Shown: piece after piece, positions 8,194 through 16,859 of the stretch
How the letters are laid out: the number at the start of each line of letters is the position of its first letter
Position numbering within the stretch: position 1 is the first letter of the stretch
Source of the DNA: Alphaproteobacteria bacterium
Lineage (GTDB): Bacteria > Pseudomonadota > Alphaproteobacteria > Ferrovibrionales > Ferrovibrionaceae
Direction: 5' to 3'
Length of the DNA: 34,055 nt
NCBI GenBank assembly: GCA_026126165.1
Contig: JAHCJR010000029.1
Location: forward strand, 1 to 34,055
Program-made: the position numbers and the translations under genes
The notes under the pieces: model-generated
Databases searched by the model: none
What the model saw: only the letters and a program-made list of their open reading frames with translations
What the model was told of the DNA's origin: nothing

Positions 8194-9078
8194 GTGAAAC
8201 CAGCTCCATTTGAGTTTCGAGCGCCCACCAGCCTGGACGGGGTGCTGGAGGAACTGCGCGAACACGGCGAGGCCGCGCGCATCCTGGCCGGCGGGCAGAG
8301 CTTGGTGCCGCTGATGAACCTGCGCATGCTGCAGCCATCCGTGCTCGTCAGCATCAATCATTGCAAGGAGCTCTCCTACATCAGGTCCGAGGAGGACGGG
8401 CTCGCCTGCGGCGCATTGGCCCGCCAGTGGGATGTCGAGCATGACCGGGTGGCGATGGAGCGGTGCCCGTTGCTGGTCCAGGCGCTGCATCATGTCGGCG
8501 CCAGGTCGAACCGCAACCGGGGCACGGTTTGCGGCAGCCTCGCGCATGCCGATCCGTTGGCCGAGCTTCCCGCCGTGGCGCTGGCGCTCGATGCGGACAT
8601 GATCGCGGCGAGCAGCGCCGGACGGCGCGTCGTGCCGGCGCGGGAGTTCTTCGTCGGCGCCCTGGAGAACAGTCTCAGGCCCGACGAGATGCTCGAGGCA
8701 GTGCGGTTCCCGTATGCGCCTGCCCGATCGCGCTCGTGCTTTATCGAACTCGGCAACCGCAACCATGGCTTCGCCATCGCCGGCGTCGCCCTGCAAGTCA
8801 CGTTCGGCGAAGACGGCCGGTGCAGCCGGGCGCGCCTGGCGGTCATGGGCGGCGAGAACATTGCCAGGCGTGCCACCGATACCGAGACGGCCCTGGCGGG
8901 CAGCGTCATCGACGAGGCCATTGCGCGCGAGGCGGGCCGCATGACGGCGTCGCTTGTCGATGTCGCCGGCGATTTTCACGCAGACGCGGCCTATCGCCGC
9001 GAGTTAGTGGCCGTGCTGGTCGAACGCGCCCTCATGCAGGTCGCCTCCGGCGCCGCCTTGAACGCGAGGAGCAACTGA
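8194..9078 (+). CDS. molybdenum hydroxylase, FAD-binding medium subunit (CoxM/XdhB family)
   Basis: This 294-residue subunit carries FAD and passes electrons on from the molybdenum centre. The FAD motifs are AGGQSL at residues 32-37 and TVCGSLAHADP at 111-121, as in xanthine dehydrogenase and CO dehydrogenase medium subunits. Length is normal. It starts at GTG, with GGAGGTG seven bases upstream. The stop codon overlaps the ATG of the iron-sulfur subunit by one base. The gene order medium, small, large is the usual one for CoxMSL-type hydroxylases, a family that includes nicotinate, quinoline, isoquinoline and CO-oxidising enzymes. Confidence 0.93.
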   Translation: MKPAPFEFRAPTSLDGVLEELREHGEAARILAGGQSLVPLMNLRMLQPSVLVSINHCKELSYIRSEEDGLACGALARQWDVEHDRVAMERCPLLVQALHHVGARSNRNRGTVCGSLAHADPLAELPAVALALDADMIAASSAGRRVVPAREFFVGALENSLRPDEMLEAVRFPYAPARSRSCFIELGNRNHGFAIAGVALQVTFGEDGRCSRARLAVMGGENIARRATDTETALAGSVIDEAIAREAGRMTASLVDVAGDFHADAAYRRELVAVLVERALMQVASGAALNARSN

Positions 9079-9602
9079 TGTCGCAGCCAGGTTCCCTCAG
9101 GAAGACGGACGTGACGCTGACGATCAACGGCAAGAGCTATACCCGCCAGGTGGAGCCGCGTCGCCTCCTTGTCGACTTCATCCGGCACGATGTCGGGCTG
9201 AAGGCCACGCATATCGGTTGCGAACATGGCGTTTGCGGCGCCTGCACGGTGCGGATCGACGGGAGGACCGCGCGAAGCTGCCTGCATTTCGCGGTTGCGC
9301 TGCAGGGCGCCGAGATCGAGACCCTGGAAGGCCTGTCCGCGGATGGCCGGCTGGCGGGCTTGCAGAAGGCGTTTCACGATGCCCACGGGCTGCAGTGCGG
9401 TTACTGCACGCCGGGGGTCCTTCTGACGGCGGAAGAGTTCCTCTCGGAAAACCCCGGCCCGAGCGAACAGGAGATCCGCGCCGCCCTGTCCAACAACCTC
9501 TGCCGCTGCACGGGCTATGTGAACATCGTCAAGGCCATTGCCAACGCCGCGAGGGATCGCGACAAGACCAAGGCCGATCCAGCCGGGGGGAGCAGGCCAT
9601 GA
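9078..9602 (+). CDS. molybdenum hydroxylase, 2Fe-2S small subunit (CoxS/XdhC-type)
   Basis: This 174-residue iron-sulfur subunit has two 2Fe-2S clusters. The plant-ferredoxin-like N-terminal cluster uses Cys48, Cys53, Cys56 and Cys68 (GCEHGVCGACTVRIDG). The C-terminal helical cluster uses Cys107, Cys110, Cys142 and Cys144 (QCGYCTPG and LCRCTGY). All eight ligands are present, so it should be functional in electron transfer from molybdenum to FAD. The start overlaps the FAD-subunit stop and the end overlaps the large subunit start (ATGA), indicating translational coupling. A longer in-frame extension upstream runs inside the FAD gene and is not family-like. Confidence 0.95.
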   Translation: MSQPGSLRKTDVTLTINGKSYTRQVEPRRLLVDFIRHDVGLKATHIGCEHGVCGACTVRIDGRTARSCLHFAVALQGAEIETLEGLSADGRLAGLQKAFHDAHGLQCGYCTPGVLLTAEEFLSENPGPSEQEIRAALSNNLCRCTGYVNIVKAIANAARDRDKTKADPAGGSRP

Positions 9603-11989
9603 TCGCACCGGGACATCCACGCAGTATCGGAAAGCACGTCCCGCGCCGGGAGGACCCCTATCTCCTGCGCGGCGAGGGACGGTTTCTGGACGATATCGCC
9701 GAGCCCAAGGATACGCTCTTCCTCAGTTTCGCGATGAGCCCGCACGCCCATGCCCGCATCCTCGCGATACGCACGGATGCCGCAAGGGCCCTCCCGGGCG
9801 TGGTCGACGTCTATACGGCGGAGGATATGGCGCGTCTCGTCAAGCCGATCCGTACCGTCATCGAGATCCAGGGCTATCGTGCCAGCTCCCGGACGGTGCT
9901 GGCGCAGGGTGAAGTCCGCTTTGTCGGCGAGCATGTGGCGGTCGTCGTCGCCGAGGACCCCTACATCGCCCAGGACGCGGCCGAACTGATCGAGGTCGAC
10001 TACGAACCATTGCCGGCCGCGGTGCGGCTCGAGGAGGCCGATTCCGAAACCGCGCCACTGGTGCATGAGGATATTCCGCGCAACGTCATGTTCGAGGCCG
10101 CTTTCGCCTCGCCGGACTTCCAGTCGGCGTTCCAATCGGCGGAAACGATCGTCAGCGAGACCTTCCGCACCGGCCGCGTCGCCGGTGTTCCGCTGGAGCC
10201 GCGCGGCTGCCTTGCACTGCTCGATCACGTGGCGGATTCGCTGCTGTTCTACACTTCGACCCAGATCCCCCATCTGGCACGCACCGCGCTTTCAGAGATT
10301 CTTGATTTTCCCGAACCCCGGATCCGGGTCGTCACGCCGGAGGTTGGCGGCGGGTTCGGCACCAAGGCCCAGTTCTATACCGAGGAAGTGGTAACGGCGG
10401 CGCTGGCGCTCAACCTTCGCCGGCCGATCAAGTGGGTCCAGGACCGCCGCGAGGAGTTGCTCACCAGCATTCACGCCCGCGATCATATTTACAGACTGGA
10501 AGCAGCCATCGATGCGCAGGGGCGAATCAAGGCCTTGCGAACCGATCTGACAACGAATGCCGGAGCCTATTCGAGCTATCCATTCGGCTGCACGCTCGAG
10601 GCGACGGGCGGGGCGCGCATGATCGTCGGACCCTACGACATCCGGAACTACGCATTCCGTACCAGGGCGATCGCCACCCATACCTGTCCTTCGGGCGCCT
10701 ATCGGGGCGTGGCACAGCCCTCCTGCTTCATGGCGATCGAGGGCCTCATGGACCGGATCGGCCGCAAGCTCGGCATCGATCCGGCGACCGTGCGCCAGCG
10801 CAACCTGATCCGGAACGAGCAGCTCCCCTATACCAACGTCCTGGGGGTCCGCTACGACACCGGCAGTTACGAGGAGTGCCTGCGGCGTGCCCTGGAACGG
10901 ATCGACTACTGGAACTTCCGCAAGCAGCAGGCAGAGGCGCGCGACGACGACGAGGTGCTGCGCGGGATCGGCATATGCTGCTTCACCGAAGTCGCCGGAG
11001 CCGGGTCGGGTGGCTGGCGGGTCCGCGGCCTGACCAAGGTGCCGGGATTCGACAGCGCATCGATCAAGGTGGAACCGACCGGCAAGGTGACGTTGCTGGT
11101 CAGCCAGGCCGCCGCCGGACAGGGTCACCTGACGACGTTCGCGCAGGTGCTGGCAGATTATCTGGGCGTCAAGGTCGAGGATGTCTTCGTCTCGGAGGGC
11201 GATACGGGCACCGCCCCGTATGGCACGAACACCTTCGCGAGCCGCGGCGCGGTGGCGGCGGGCGGTGCGGTGATCAAGGCTGCGCAGTCGCTGCGCCAGA
11301 AGATCGCGCGGATCGCCGCCTTCCTGCTCGATGTGGACGTGGAGCGCGTGGAGCTTACCGAGAGCAAGGCGATCGACAAGGAGAACCCGGAGAAGTCCGT
11401 AGACTTCCGGCAGGTGGCGCAGATCGCCTATTCCATGACATCGGTGGCTCTGCCGCAGGGCGAGAGCTTCGGTCTCGAGGTCGTCGAGATGTACGACCCG
11501 CCGCTCGCTACCTGGCCAAACGCCGTGCACGCGGTCGTCGTGGCCGTGGATCGGAGGACGGCAAAGGTCAGCATCGAGAAGTATGTCGTCGTCCATGATT
11601 CCGGTCGCCTTATCAACCCGATGATCGTCGACGGGCAGATTCACGGCGGCATCGTCCAGGGGATCGGCGAAGCGCTCATGGAGCAGATCGTCTATGACGA
11701 GGACGGGCAGATGCTGAATGCCAACCTGCTCGACTATCTGATGCCGATGGCACTCGATGTTCCGCGGATCGATATATCCCATATCGAAACACCCTCGATA
11801 GATGCCCTTGGCGGCTTCAAAGGCGTGGGCGAGGGCGGGGTGATCGGCGCCGTGCCGGCGGTCACCAATGCGGTCGCGGATGCCCTGGCGAAGACCGGGG
11901 CCAACATCAACCGGCTGCCCTTGCGGCCGAGTTATCTGCTGCGGGAGATGCGTCGCCAGCAGGCGGGCATGGATGGAGATCGTCAATGA
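9599..11989 (+). CDS. molybdenum hydroxylase, molybdopterin-binding large subunit (CoxL/XdhA family)
   Basis: This 796-residue catalytic subunit binds the molybdopterin cytosine-dinucleotide-type cofactor and inserts water-derived oxygen into an electron-poor C-H bond, usually next to a ring nitrogen. EVGGGFGTK (248-256) and GAYRGVAQP (366-374) are cofactor and active-site loops, and the conserved catalytic Glu is Glu745 in KGVGEGG. The active-site loop lacks the AYXCSFR sequence of true (form I) CO dehydrogenase, so despite the Cox names this is probably a substrate hydroxylase. ATG 9599 overlaps the small-subunit stop; the family's usual N-terminal GKHVPRREDPYLLRGEGRF follows within ten residues. 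The end overlaps the CoxG-like gene by four bases. Confidence 0.94.
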   Translation: MIAPGHPRSIGKHVPRREDPYLLRGEGRFLDDIAEPKDTLFLSFAMSPHAHARILAIRTDAARALPGVVDVYTAEDMARLVKPIRTVIEIQGYRASSRTVLAQGEVRFVGEHVAVVVAEDPYIAQDAAELIEVDYEPLPAAVRLEEADSETAPLVHEDIPRNVMFEAAFASPDFQSAFQSAETIVSETFRTGRVAGVPLEPRGCLALLDHVADSLLFYTSTQIPHLARTALSEILDFPEPRIRVVTPEVGGGFGTKAQFYTEEVVTAALALNLRRPIKWVQDRREELLTSIHARDHIYRLEAAIDAQGRIKALRTDLTTNAGAYSSYPFGCTLEATGGARMIVGPYDIRNYAFRTRAIATHTCPSGAYRGVAQPSCFMAIEGLMDRIGRKLGIDPATVRQRNLIRNEQLPYTNVLGVRYDTGSYEECLRRALERIDYWNFRKQQAEARDDDEVLRGIGICCFTEVAGAGSGGWRVRGLTKVPGFDSASIKVEPTGKVTLLVSQAAAGQGHLTTFAQVLADYLGVKVEDVFVSEGDTGTAPYGTNTFASRGAVAAGGAVIKAAQSLRQKIARIAAFLLDVDVERVELTESKAIDKENPEKSVDFRQVAQIAYSMTSVALPQGESFGLEVVEMYDPPLATWPNAVHAVVVAVDRRTAKVSIEKYVVVHDSGRLINPMIVDGQIHGGIVQGIGEALMEQIVYDEDGQMLNANLLDYLMPMALDVPRIDISHIETPSIDALGGFKGVGEGGVIGAVPAVTNAVADALAKTGANINRLPLRPSYLLREMRRQQAGMDGDRQ

Positions 11990-12459
11990 ACCTTGCCGGT
12001 GAACACCTGATCAGGAGCCCGAAACTCGCTGTCTGGAATGCGATCAACGATCCGGAAGTCCTGCGGGAAGCAATCCCGGGATGCCAGGAACTCCACAAGA
12101 AGTCGGAAACCGAGTTCGATGCCGTCGTGCAGGTCAAGGTCGGACCCCTGAAGGCCAATTTCAAAGGCAGCGTTCGGCTCGACGACATTGAGAAGCCAGA
12201 CCGCTGCGTGATCGTCGGCGAAGGGCAGGGCGGCGTGGCGGGCTTTGCCAAAGGCAATGCACAGGTCGAGCTCATCGAGAGCCAGGGAGCGACGCTGATC
12301 CGCTACAACGTGCATGCGGCGATCGGCGGGAAACTCGCGCAGATCGGCTCGCGTGTGGTGCAGGGCGTGGCGACTCGGCTGACGCTCCAGTTCTTCGAGA
12401 ACCTCGTTGCCCGGATCGAGCCTGCGGACGCTCGGGAGCGGGCCGAGGGTGCGGCGTAG
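11986..12459 (+). CDS. CoxG-like SRPBCC-fold protein, molybdenum hydroxylase accessory factor
   Basis: This 157-residue protein is a CoxG/carbon-monoxide-dehydrogenase-subunit-G family member of the START/SRPBCC superfamily. Family landmarks are WNAINDPEVLREAIPGCQEL at the N-terminus, VKVGPLKANFKGSV in the middle and IGGKLAQIGSRVVQG at the C-terminus. CoxG proteins are linked to membrane anchoring or maturation of CO dehydrogenase and commonly follow Cox-type hydroxylase genes. It lacks the long C-terminal tail of membrane-anchored CoxG, so it is probably soluble. It starts inside the large-subunit stop region (ATGA overlap), so it is part of the same operon. Confidence 0.9.
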   Translation: MNLAGEHLIRSPKLAVWNAINDPEVLREAIPGCQELHKKSETEFDAVVQVKVGPLKANFKGSVRLDDIEKPDRCVIVGEGQGGVAGFAKGNAQVELIESQGATLIRYNVHAAIGGKLAQIGSRVVQGVATRLTLQFFENLVARIEPADARERAEGAA

Positions 12460-12471
12460 AACGAGCCTGGA

Positions 12472-12992
12472 GTGCCGGAATTGCAGTCAGAGGCTGGAAA
12501 GCTGGTCATGCTCGTTGCCACCATGACCGGCGCCGCGGAGATGCTCGCGGAAGATCTGCGGGCGGAACTTGGCGGGCCGGAACGGGCCGAACTTCGCCTG
12601 TTGGAGAACGCCGTGGCCAGTTGCACCCAAAGTCAGGACTGGCGCTTGTCGTCTCGAGCACGTATGGAACAGGTGACGTCCCCGAAACGGCTGAGAGCGC
12701 CCTTGCATCACTCCTGGACGAGAAGCCTGATCTGAGCGCGCTGAGGTTTGGCATCATATCGCTCGGCGACTCGCACTATGGCGATACTTTCGCGAAGGGC
12801 GGGCTGCATTGGGACCATGCCTTGCGGCAATGCGGCGCCTGCCGGGTGGGCGAGATCCTGAAGATCGACTGCCAGTCGGGGGAGGATCCGGCGGTGCTGG
12901 CCAAACCCTGGCTCGCCGGGTGGCTGGACTTGGCCGCCGGACCCGATGCCGGCATGGCCACCGGCGCTGTCGGCTCCGACCGCGGGCGCTAA
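12472..12992 (+). pseudogene. MioC-like flavodoxin, interrupted by an apparent single-base frameshift
   Basis: Two overlapping frames together give one short flavodoxin of about 173 residues. The first part has LVMLVATMTGAAEMLAEDL, the FMN phosphate-binding loop region. The second, one frame over, has LALVVSSTYGTGDVPETAES and DLSALRFGIISLGDSHYGDTF, which match the remaining flavodoxin loops and resemble E. coli MioC through EILKIDCQSGEDPAVLAKPWL. The break lies around 12600-12632. One extra C in the CCC at 12626-12628 would restore a continuous frame reading VASCTPKSGLALVV. It could be a true mutation or a sequence error. The start is uncertain (GTG 12472 or TTG 12481). It lies 12 bases after the CoxG-like gene and could have fed electrons to the Rieske enzyme. 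Confidence 0.75.
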
Positions 12993-13063
12993 GCTGTCGG
13001 CATCAGGGTGCCGCGCCGAAAGCCGGCGGCATCGCGGCCGGCGTTGGTCCGGATGCGACGGTT

Positions 13064-13897
13064 CTAGCCGTCCTGGGAAGCCTGCCACTGGTAGCCAACC
13101 TTGGCGGAGACCTCGTTTGCCGTCTGGACGAGGAGCTGGCCCAGCATCCTGGGGTCGATGGTGGCGTCCTGCGCCTTGTGGATCTCGGCGATGGCGGCGA
13201 TGATGCTTCCGTTGCTGTCGAAGACCGGCGCTGCGATCGCGGAAAGGCCGGGCAGCAGGCTCTCCTCGGTCGTGCCGACACCGCGCCGTCGCACCGTCTC
13301 GACGATCCGTTCGAGCTCTTCCCGGGCCTCGTTCCTCGACATCCGTCCGCCAGCGGTCACCTGCCTGGTCCATCGATCGACAAGATGCCGCGTCGTCTTG
13401 CGTGGAAGATAGGTCAGGAACAGATTGCCGCTGGCGCTGTTCGCGATCGGCAGAACCGAACCGACGCGAAGATTGCAGGCCAGGATTTCCGTGCTGTCGA
13501 ACCAGGCAATGATGACCGGGCCGCGCTCGCTCCATACCGATACCAGAAGCGTGCGGTCGATCTGGCGCGACAGCGCGGCGGCGGCCTCCACGGAAGCCCG
13601 AACCGGATCGATCCGACTGAGCGCCGCCAGCCCGAGGCGGAGCGCCATCGGACCAAGATCATAATGGCCCGAAATGCTGTTCTGTTCGGCGAGGCCGCAA
13701 TCCAGGAACGAGATGAGATAGCGCCGTGCCTTGCTTGGCGGCATGCCGGCAAGCCGGGAAAGTTCATTCAACGGGATCGGCTTTGCCGAGCCGGCGAGCG
13801 CGTTCAGCAATGCCGAGCCGACTTTGATGGACTGGACACTGCGGCGACGTTTCTGGTCAGCCGGACGAGGCCGGTTCGACTTTCTAGCTGCGGGCAT
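13064..13897 (-). CDS. IclR-family transcriptional regulator
   Basis: This 277-residue protein has an N-terminal winged helix-turn-helix (about residues 19-80: SVQSIKVGSALLNALAGSA, then LSRLAGMPPSKARRYLISF) and a C-terminal IclR effector domain with ESLLPGLSAIAAPVFDSNG and PIANSASGNLFLTYLP. IclR regulators bind small aromatic acids or other catabolic effectors and control adjacent degradation genes. It converges with the flavodoxin gene and diverges from the first amidase, so it probably controls the amidases and perhaps the whole cluster. ATG 13897 was chosen; an upstream TTG at 13924 adds nine residues. Neither start has a clear ribosome-binding site. Confidence 0.9.
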   Translation of the reverse strand: MPAARKSNRPRPADQKRRRSVQSIKVGSALLNALAGSAKPIPLNELSRLAGMPPSKARRYLISFLDCGLAEQNSISGHYDLGPMALRLGLAALSRIDPVRASVEAAAALSRQIDRTLLVSVWSERGPVIIAWFDSTEILACNLRVGSVLPIANSASGNLFLTYLPRKTTRHLVDRWTRQVTAGGRMSRNEAREELERIVETVRRRGVGTTEESLLPGLSAIAAPVFDSNGSIIAAIAEIHKAQDATIDPRMLGQLLVQTANEVSAKVGYQWQASQDG

Positions 13898-14145
13898 GGC
13901 GGCAACCGAAGGCAGGTTGATCAAGGTGGGGTACCATGTTCATTATCCGGATGTCGTCTCCGGCGCAAGGCGCCGTCCAGGGACCACGTCGCCAATCCAT
14001 TCAGGCCATCTGCATCGCGGCGATCTTTCTGCGAGCGCTTATGCGACATCCGCCCATGCTCCGCAAAGCGTAACTTGTTCGGAATAGCGGAATGCGACAA
14101 GATAGCGGCCTTACATTCCCGATGCAATCCGACGACAGAGCCAGC
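13898..14145. promoter_or_regulatory. divergent control region between the regulator and the amidase genes
   Basis: This 248-base region should hold promoters for both flanking genes. It contains a perfect six-base-arm palindrome, CGGCGC-AAG-GCGCCG (13961-13975), and a direct repeat ATGCGACA at 14041-14048 and 14092-14099, spaced 51 bases. A weak promoter-like pair TTGTTC (14075-14080) and CAAGAT (14098-14103) with 17-base spacing points toward the amidase. Use of any of these by the regulator is inferred. Confidence 0.4.
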
Positions 14146-15573
14146 ATGACTGAAAACCTGCCGTTTCTCACGATCCGCGATCTCGGCCAGCTTTATGCCT
14201 CCGGCGAACTCTCTCCGGTCGAGGTCACGACGTCGATCCTCCGGCGCATCGGATCCATCGACGGTCGGATCAACAGCTACACGACCGTGACGGCTTCGCT
14301 TGCGATGGAGGCGGCGCAGCGTTCTGAACTGCGTTGGCGAAAGGGCGCGCCGCTGGGGCCACTCGATGGGGTTCCGCTTTCGGTAAAGGACACGCTGATG
14401 GTGGGAGGCGTGCCGCACCGGCGGGGTTCGCGCGCAACCTCCGCCGAGCCCGCGTCAGCCAGTGCGCCGGCCGTCGAGCGGGTGCTCGAACAGGGCGCCG
14501 TGCTGCTCGGCATCACCACGACGCCGGAATTCGGCGCGGGACCGATCACGATCAGTCCGCTTACGGGAATCACGCGCAATCCGTGGAACACGGCCATGAA
14601 CTCCGGCGGATCGAGTGGCGGCGCTGCTGCCGGCATCGCCGCCGGACTGGGCTACGCAGCACTTGCCACCGATGCCGGAGGTTCAATCCGAATTCCGTCC
14701 GGCTTCTGTGGCGTCGTCGGCATGAAGCCGACCGGTGGACGGGTTCCGGCCTGGCCGGCCAATGTCGCAGGAAACCTGTCGAGCCCAGGGGCCATAACCC
14801 GTTCGGTCGCGGATGCGGCGCTCATGCTCGGCATTCTCGCGAAGCCGGACGGGCGCGATGTGGAAAGCGCGCCGCCGCCGCCGCAGGACTGGCTCGACCT
14901 TTCGGCGCACGCGCCCGGAGGATTGCGGGTCGCGCTCAGTACCGATCTTGGCTATGCAAGGCGCGTCGATCCGGAGATTGCCGCTGCCGTGCGTCGGGCG
15001 GGCGAGACGATCGCTGGTCTCGGCGCCGAGGTCTCGGAGGCCCATCCCGAGATCGACGATCCGATCCGGACATTCAACACGCTGTTCAGGGCGGGCTTCG
15101 GTTATGCGCTGCGGGGGTTCGGTCCGGGCCAGATGGCGCTCGTCGGCGAGGTGCTGCGCGACGTGGCGGCAAAGGGGCGGGAGGTGAGCCTGCACGCCTA
15201 TCTCGAAGCCCAGGATGCGAGGCGCGCGCTGGCGGCTGCGTTCGCCCGCTTCTTCGAGCGCTTCGATCTCCTGCTGACACCGATGGTAAGCGTCACGGCC
15301 TTCGCCGCCGATCGCTGGGTTCCCGAGGGCTTTGAAGACCTCGAAGACCCGCGTGCCTGGACGCCGTTCGGCTATCCGGTCAATCTGATCCAGAGTCCGG
15401 CCATCACCTTGCCCTGTGCCATGTCCGCCAACGGCCTTCCCATCGGCCTGCAGATCATCGGGCCGCGCTTCGCCGAGGCGCGGGTGCTGGCGCTTGCGGC
15501 GGCGTATGAAGCGGCGCGGGATCTGACCCTCGGGGAACCTGCAGGTTTATCCGCCCTGCCGGCGGCTGGCTAA
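14146..15573 (+). CDS. amidase-signature hydrolase 1
   Basis: This 475-residue enzyme is an amidase-signature (AS) family hydrolase that cleaves carbon-nitrogen amide bonds. The Ser-cisSer-Lys triad is visible as Lys81 in PLSVKDT, Ser156 in SGGSSGGAAAG and nucleophile Ser180 in TDAGGSIRIPS. The core spans roughly residues 70-210. Substrate range in this family is broad (aryl and alkyl amides, carbamates, the GatA transamidase), and the absence of gatB or gatC nearby argues against a tRNA transamidase subunit. The start is uncertain: ATG at 14092, 14122 and 14146 are all in frame, and I prefer 14146 because the family's usual N-terminus begins there. It is followed at 20 bases by a second, different amidase. 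The likely job is to release ammonia from an amide intermediate of the catabolic pathway. Confidence 0.9.
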   Translation: MTENLPFLTIRDLGQLYASGELSPVEVTTSILRRIGSIDGRINSYTTVTASLAMEAAQRSELRWRKGAPLGPLDGVPLSVKDTLMVGGVPHRRGSRATSAEPASASAPAVERVLEQGAVLLGITTTPEFGAGPITISPLTGITRNPWNTAMNSGGSSGGAAAGIAAGLGYAALATDAGGSIRIPSGFCGVVGMKPTGGRVPAWPANVAGNLSSPGAITRSVADAALMLGILAKPDGRDVESAPPPPQDWLDLSAHAPGGLRVALSTDLGYARRVDPEIAAAVRRAGETIAGLGAEVSEAHPEIDDPIRTFNTLFRAGFGYALRGFGPGQMALVGEVLRDVAAKGREVSLHAYLEAQDARRALAAAFARFFERFDLLLTPMVSVTAFAADRWVPEGFEDLEDPRAWTPFGYPVNLIQSPAITLPCAMSANGLPIGLQIIGPRFAEARVLALAAAYEAARDLTLGEPAGLSALPAAG

Positions 15574-15593
15574 ACCATCGCGGGGATATTCCG

Positions 15594-16859
15594 ATGGACC
15601 TCTCCCTTGAACGTCTGACCGCCACGGAACTGTGCCGGATGTTGGGTACCGGCGCGGTGTCCGGCGACGAAGTTCTCGCCGCCTGCCTTGCACGGATTGG
15701 CGCGCGGGAGAGCATCATCCGTGCCTGGGCGCATTTGCCTGCTTCGTATGACCCGCCCTCGGCGGGCGCGGGGCCGCTGGCCGGGATTCCGGTCGGGATC
15801 AAGGACGTCTATGACACGGCGGAGATGCCGACCGAATATGGCTCGCCGATCTTCGCCGGACACCGGCCGGCGCGCGATTGCGTCATGGTCGCGCGCCTGC
15901 GCGCGGCGGGTGCGGTCATCCTGGGAAAGACCGCAACGACGGAGTTCGCCTATTTCCGGCCGGCGGGGACCGCCAATCCGCATGATCCGAGCCGCACGCC
16001 GGGGGGCTCCTCCAGCGGCTCGGCCGCTGCCGTCGCGGACGCGATGGTGCCGGTGGCGCTCGGCACGCAGACCGCCGGATCGACCATCCGCCCGGCCGCC
16101 TATTGCGGGATCCACGGCTACAAGCCGACCTTCGGCCTGATCGACATGACCGGCGTCAAGCCGCTCTCGCCCAGTCTCGACACGGCCGGGATCTTTGCCC
16201 GCAGCGTGGACGATCTGGCCCTGATCGGCTCGGTTCTTTCCGAAGGAAGAATCCCTGCCGCGCCCGGCCCGCCGGCCAACAGGCCAAGGCTTGCCTTCTT
16301 TGCCGGCCCCTATTGGCCTCTGGTGTCGGACGAGACCAGGGTGCAGCTCGCCCGTCTCAGGGACATGCTGTCCGGACACGCGACAATCCGCGACCTCGAA
16401 ATACCCGCGCTCTTCGGCAGGCTGGACGAGGCGCAGAAATCCATCATGTCGCGGGAGGCCGCGGAAGGTTTCGGCGATCTCCTTCGCCGGCATGCGGATA
16501 TGGTCAGTCCGCAATTCACCGAACTCTGCCGTGCCGGCGAGGGGGTCGACGATGCGGCCTATGCCGATGCGCTGGCGCTCAAGGCGGAGGCGGCCGGCTA
16601 TCTGGCATCGCACCTGGGCGAGGATGAAGTGATCGTGACCGCCGCGGCACCAGGCGTCGCGCCGGAGATTTCGGCGGGGACCGGCGATCCGGCCTGCAAC
16701 CGCATCTGGACCCTGCTCGGGACGCCCTGCATCAATGTGCCTCTGCCCGGAAAGGGTCGCCTGCCGCTCGGCGTGCAGCTCGTTGGGCTGCCGGGGCGCG
16801 ACCGGGAACTGCTGATGACGGCCGCCTGGCTGTCCGGCAGGCTCAGGGGCGCCGGGTGA
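15594..16859 (+). CDS. amidase-signature hydrolase 2
   Basis: This 421-residue amidase-signature hydrolase is shorter than its upstream neighbour and clearly divergent from it. The triad is Lys70 in GIPVGIKDVYDT, Ser139 in TPGGSSSGSAAA and nucleophile Ser163 in TQTAGSTIRPAAYCG. The 24-residue spacing between the two serines matches the other amidase. A GGGGA ribosome-binding site precedes ATG 15594. The gene ends 17 bases inside the convergent transporter gene, so the two 3' ends overlap. Two non-identical amidases in a row suggest two amide steps, or an amide of a dicarboxylic product; the substrates are unknown. Confidence 0.9.
   Translation: MDLSLERLTATELCRMLGTGAVSGDEVLAACLARIGARESIIRAWAHLPASYDPPSAGAGPLAGIPVGIKDVYDTAEMPTEYGSPIFAGHRPARDCVMVARLRAAGAVILGKTATTEFAYFRPAGTANPHDPSRTPGGSSSGSAAAVADAMVPVALGTQTAGSTIRPAAYCGIHGYKPTFGLIDMTGVKPLSPSLDTAGIFARSVDDLALIGSVLSEGRIPAAPGPPANRPRLAFFAGPYWPLVSDETRVQLARLRDMLSGHATIRDLEIPALFGRLDEAQKSIMSREAAEGFGDLLRRHADMVSPQFTELCRAGEGVDDAAYADALALKAEAAGYLASHLGEDEVIVTAAAPGVAPEISAGTGDPACNRIWTLLGTPCINVPLPGKGRLPLGVQLVGLPGRDRELLMTAAWLSGRLRGAG

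Noticed and set aside
10292..11986. Minus-strand open frame of 564 residues
   Set aside because: It is antisense to the Mo-hydroxylase large subunit, whose cofactor motifs are intact.
8194..12459. Carbon monoxide dehydrogenase operon
   Set aside because: Gene order and CoxG fit, but the large-subunit active-site loop lacks the AYXCSFR sequence of form I CO dehydrogenase, and the surrounding genes point to organic substrate oxidation.
12626..12632. CCCAAAG heptamer as a programmed -1 frameshift site in the flavodoxin
   Set aside because: The heptamer is already in the downstream frame, not in the upstream frame, so a ribosome coming from the start would not meet it in the slippery register. 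A base deletion or sequence error is simpler.
14146..16859. GatA subunits of a tRNA amidotransferase
   Set aside because: No gatB or gatC is near, two unlike copies are present, and the setting is catabolic.
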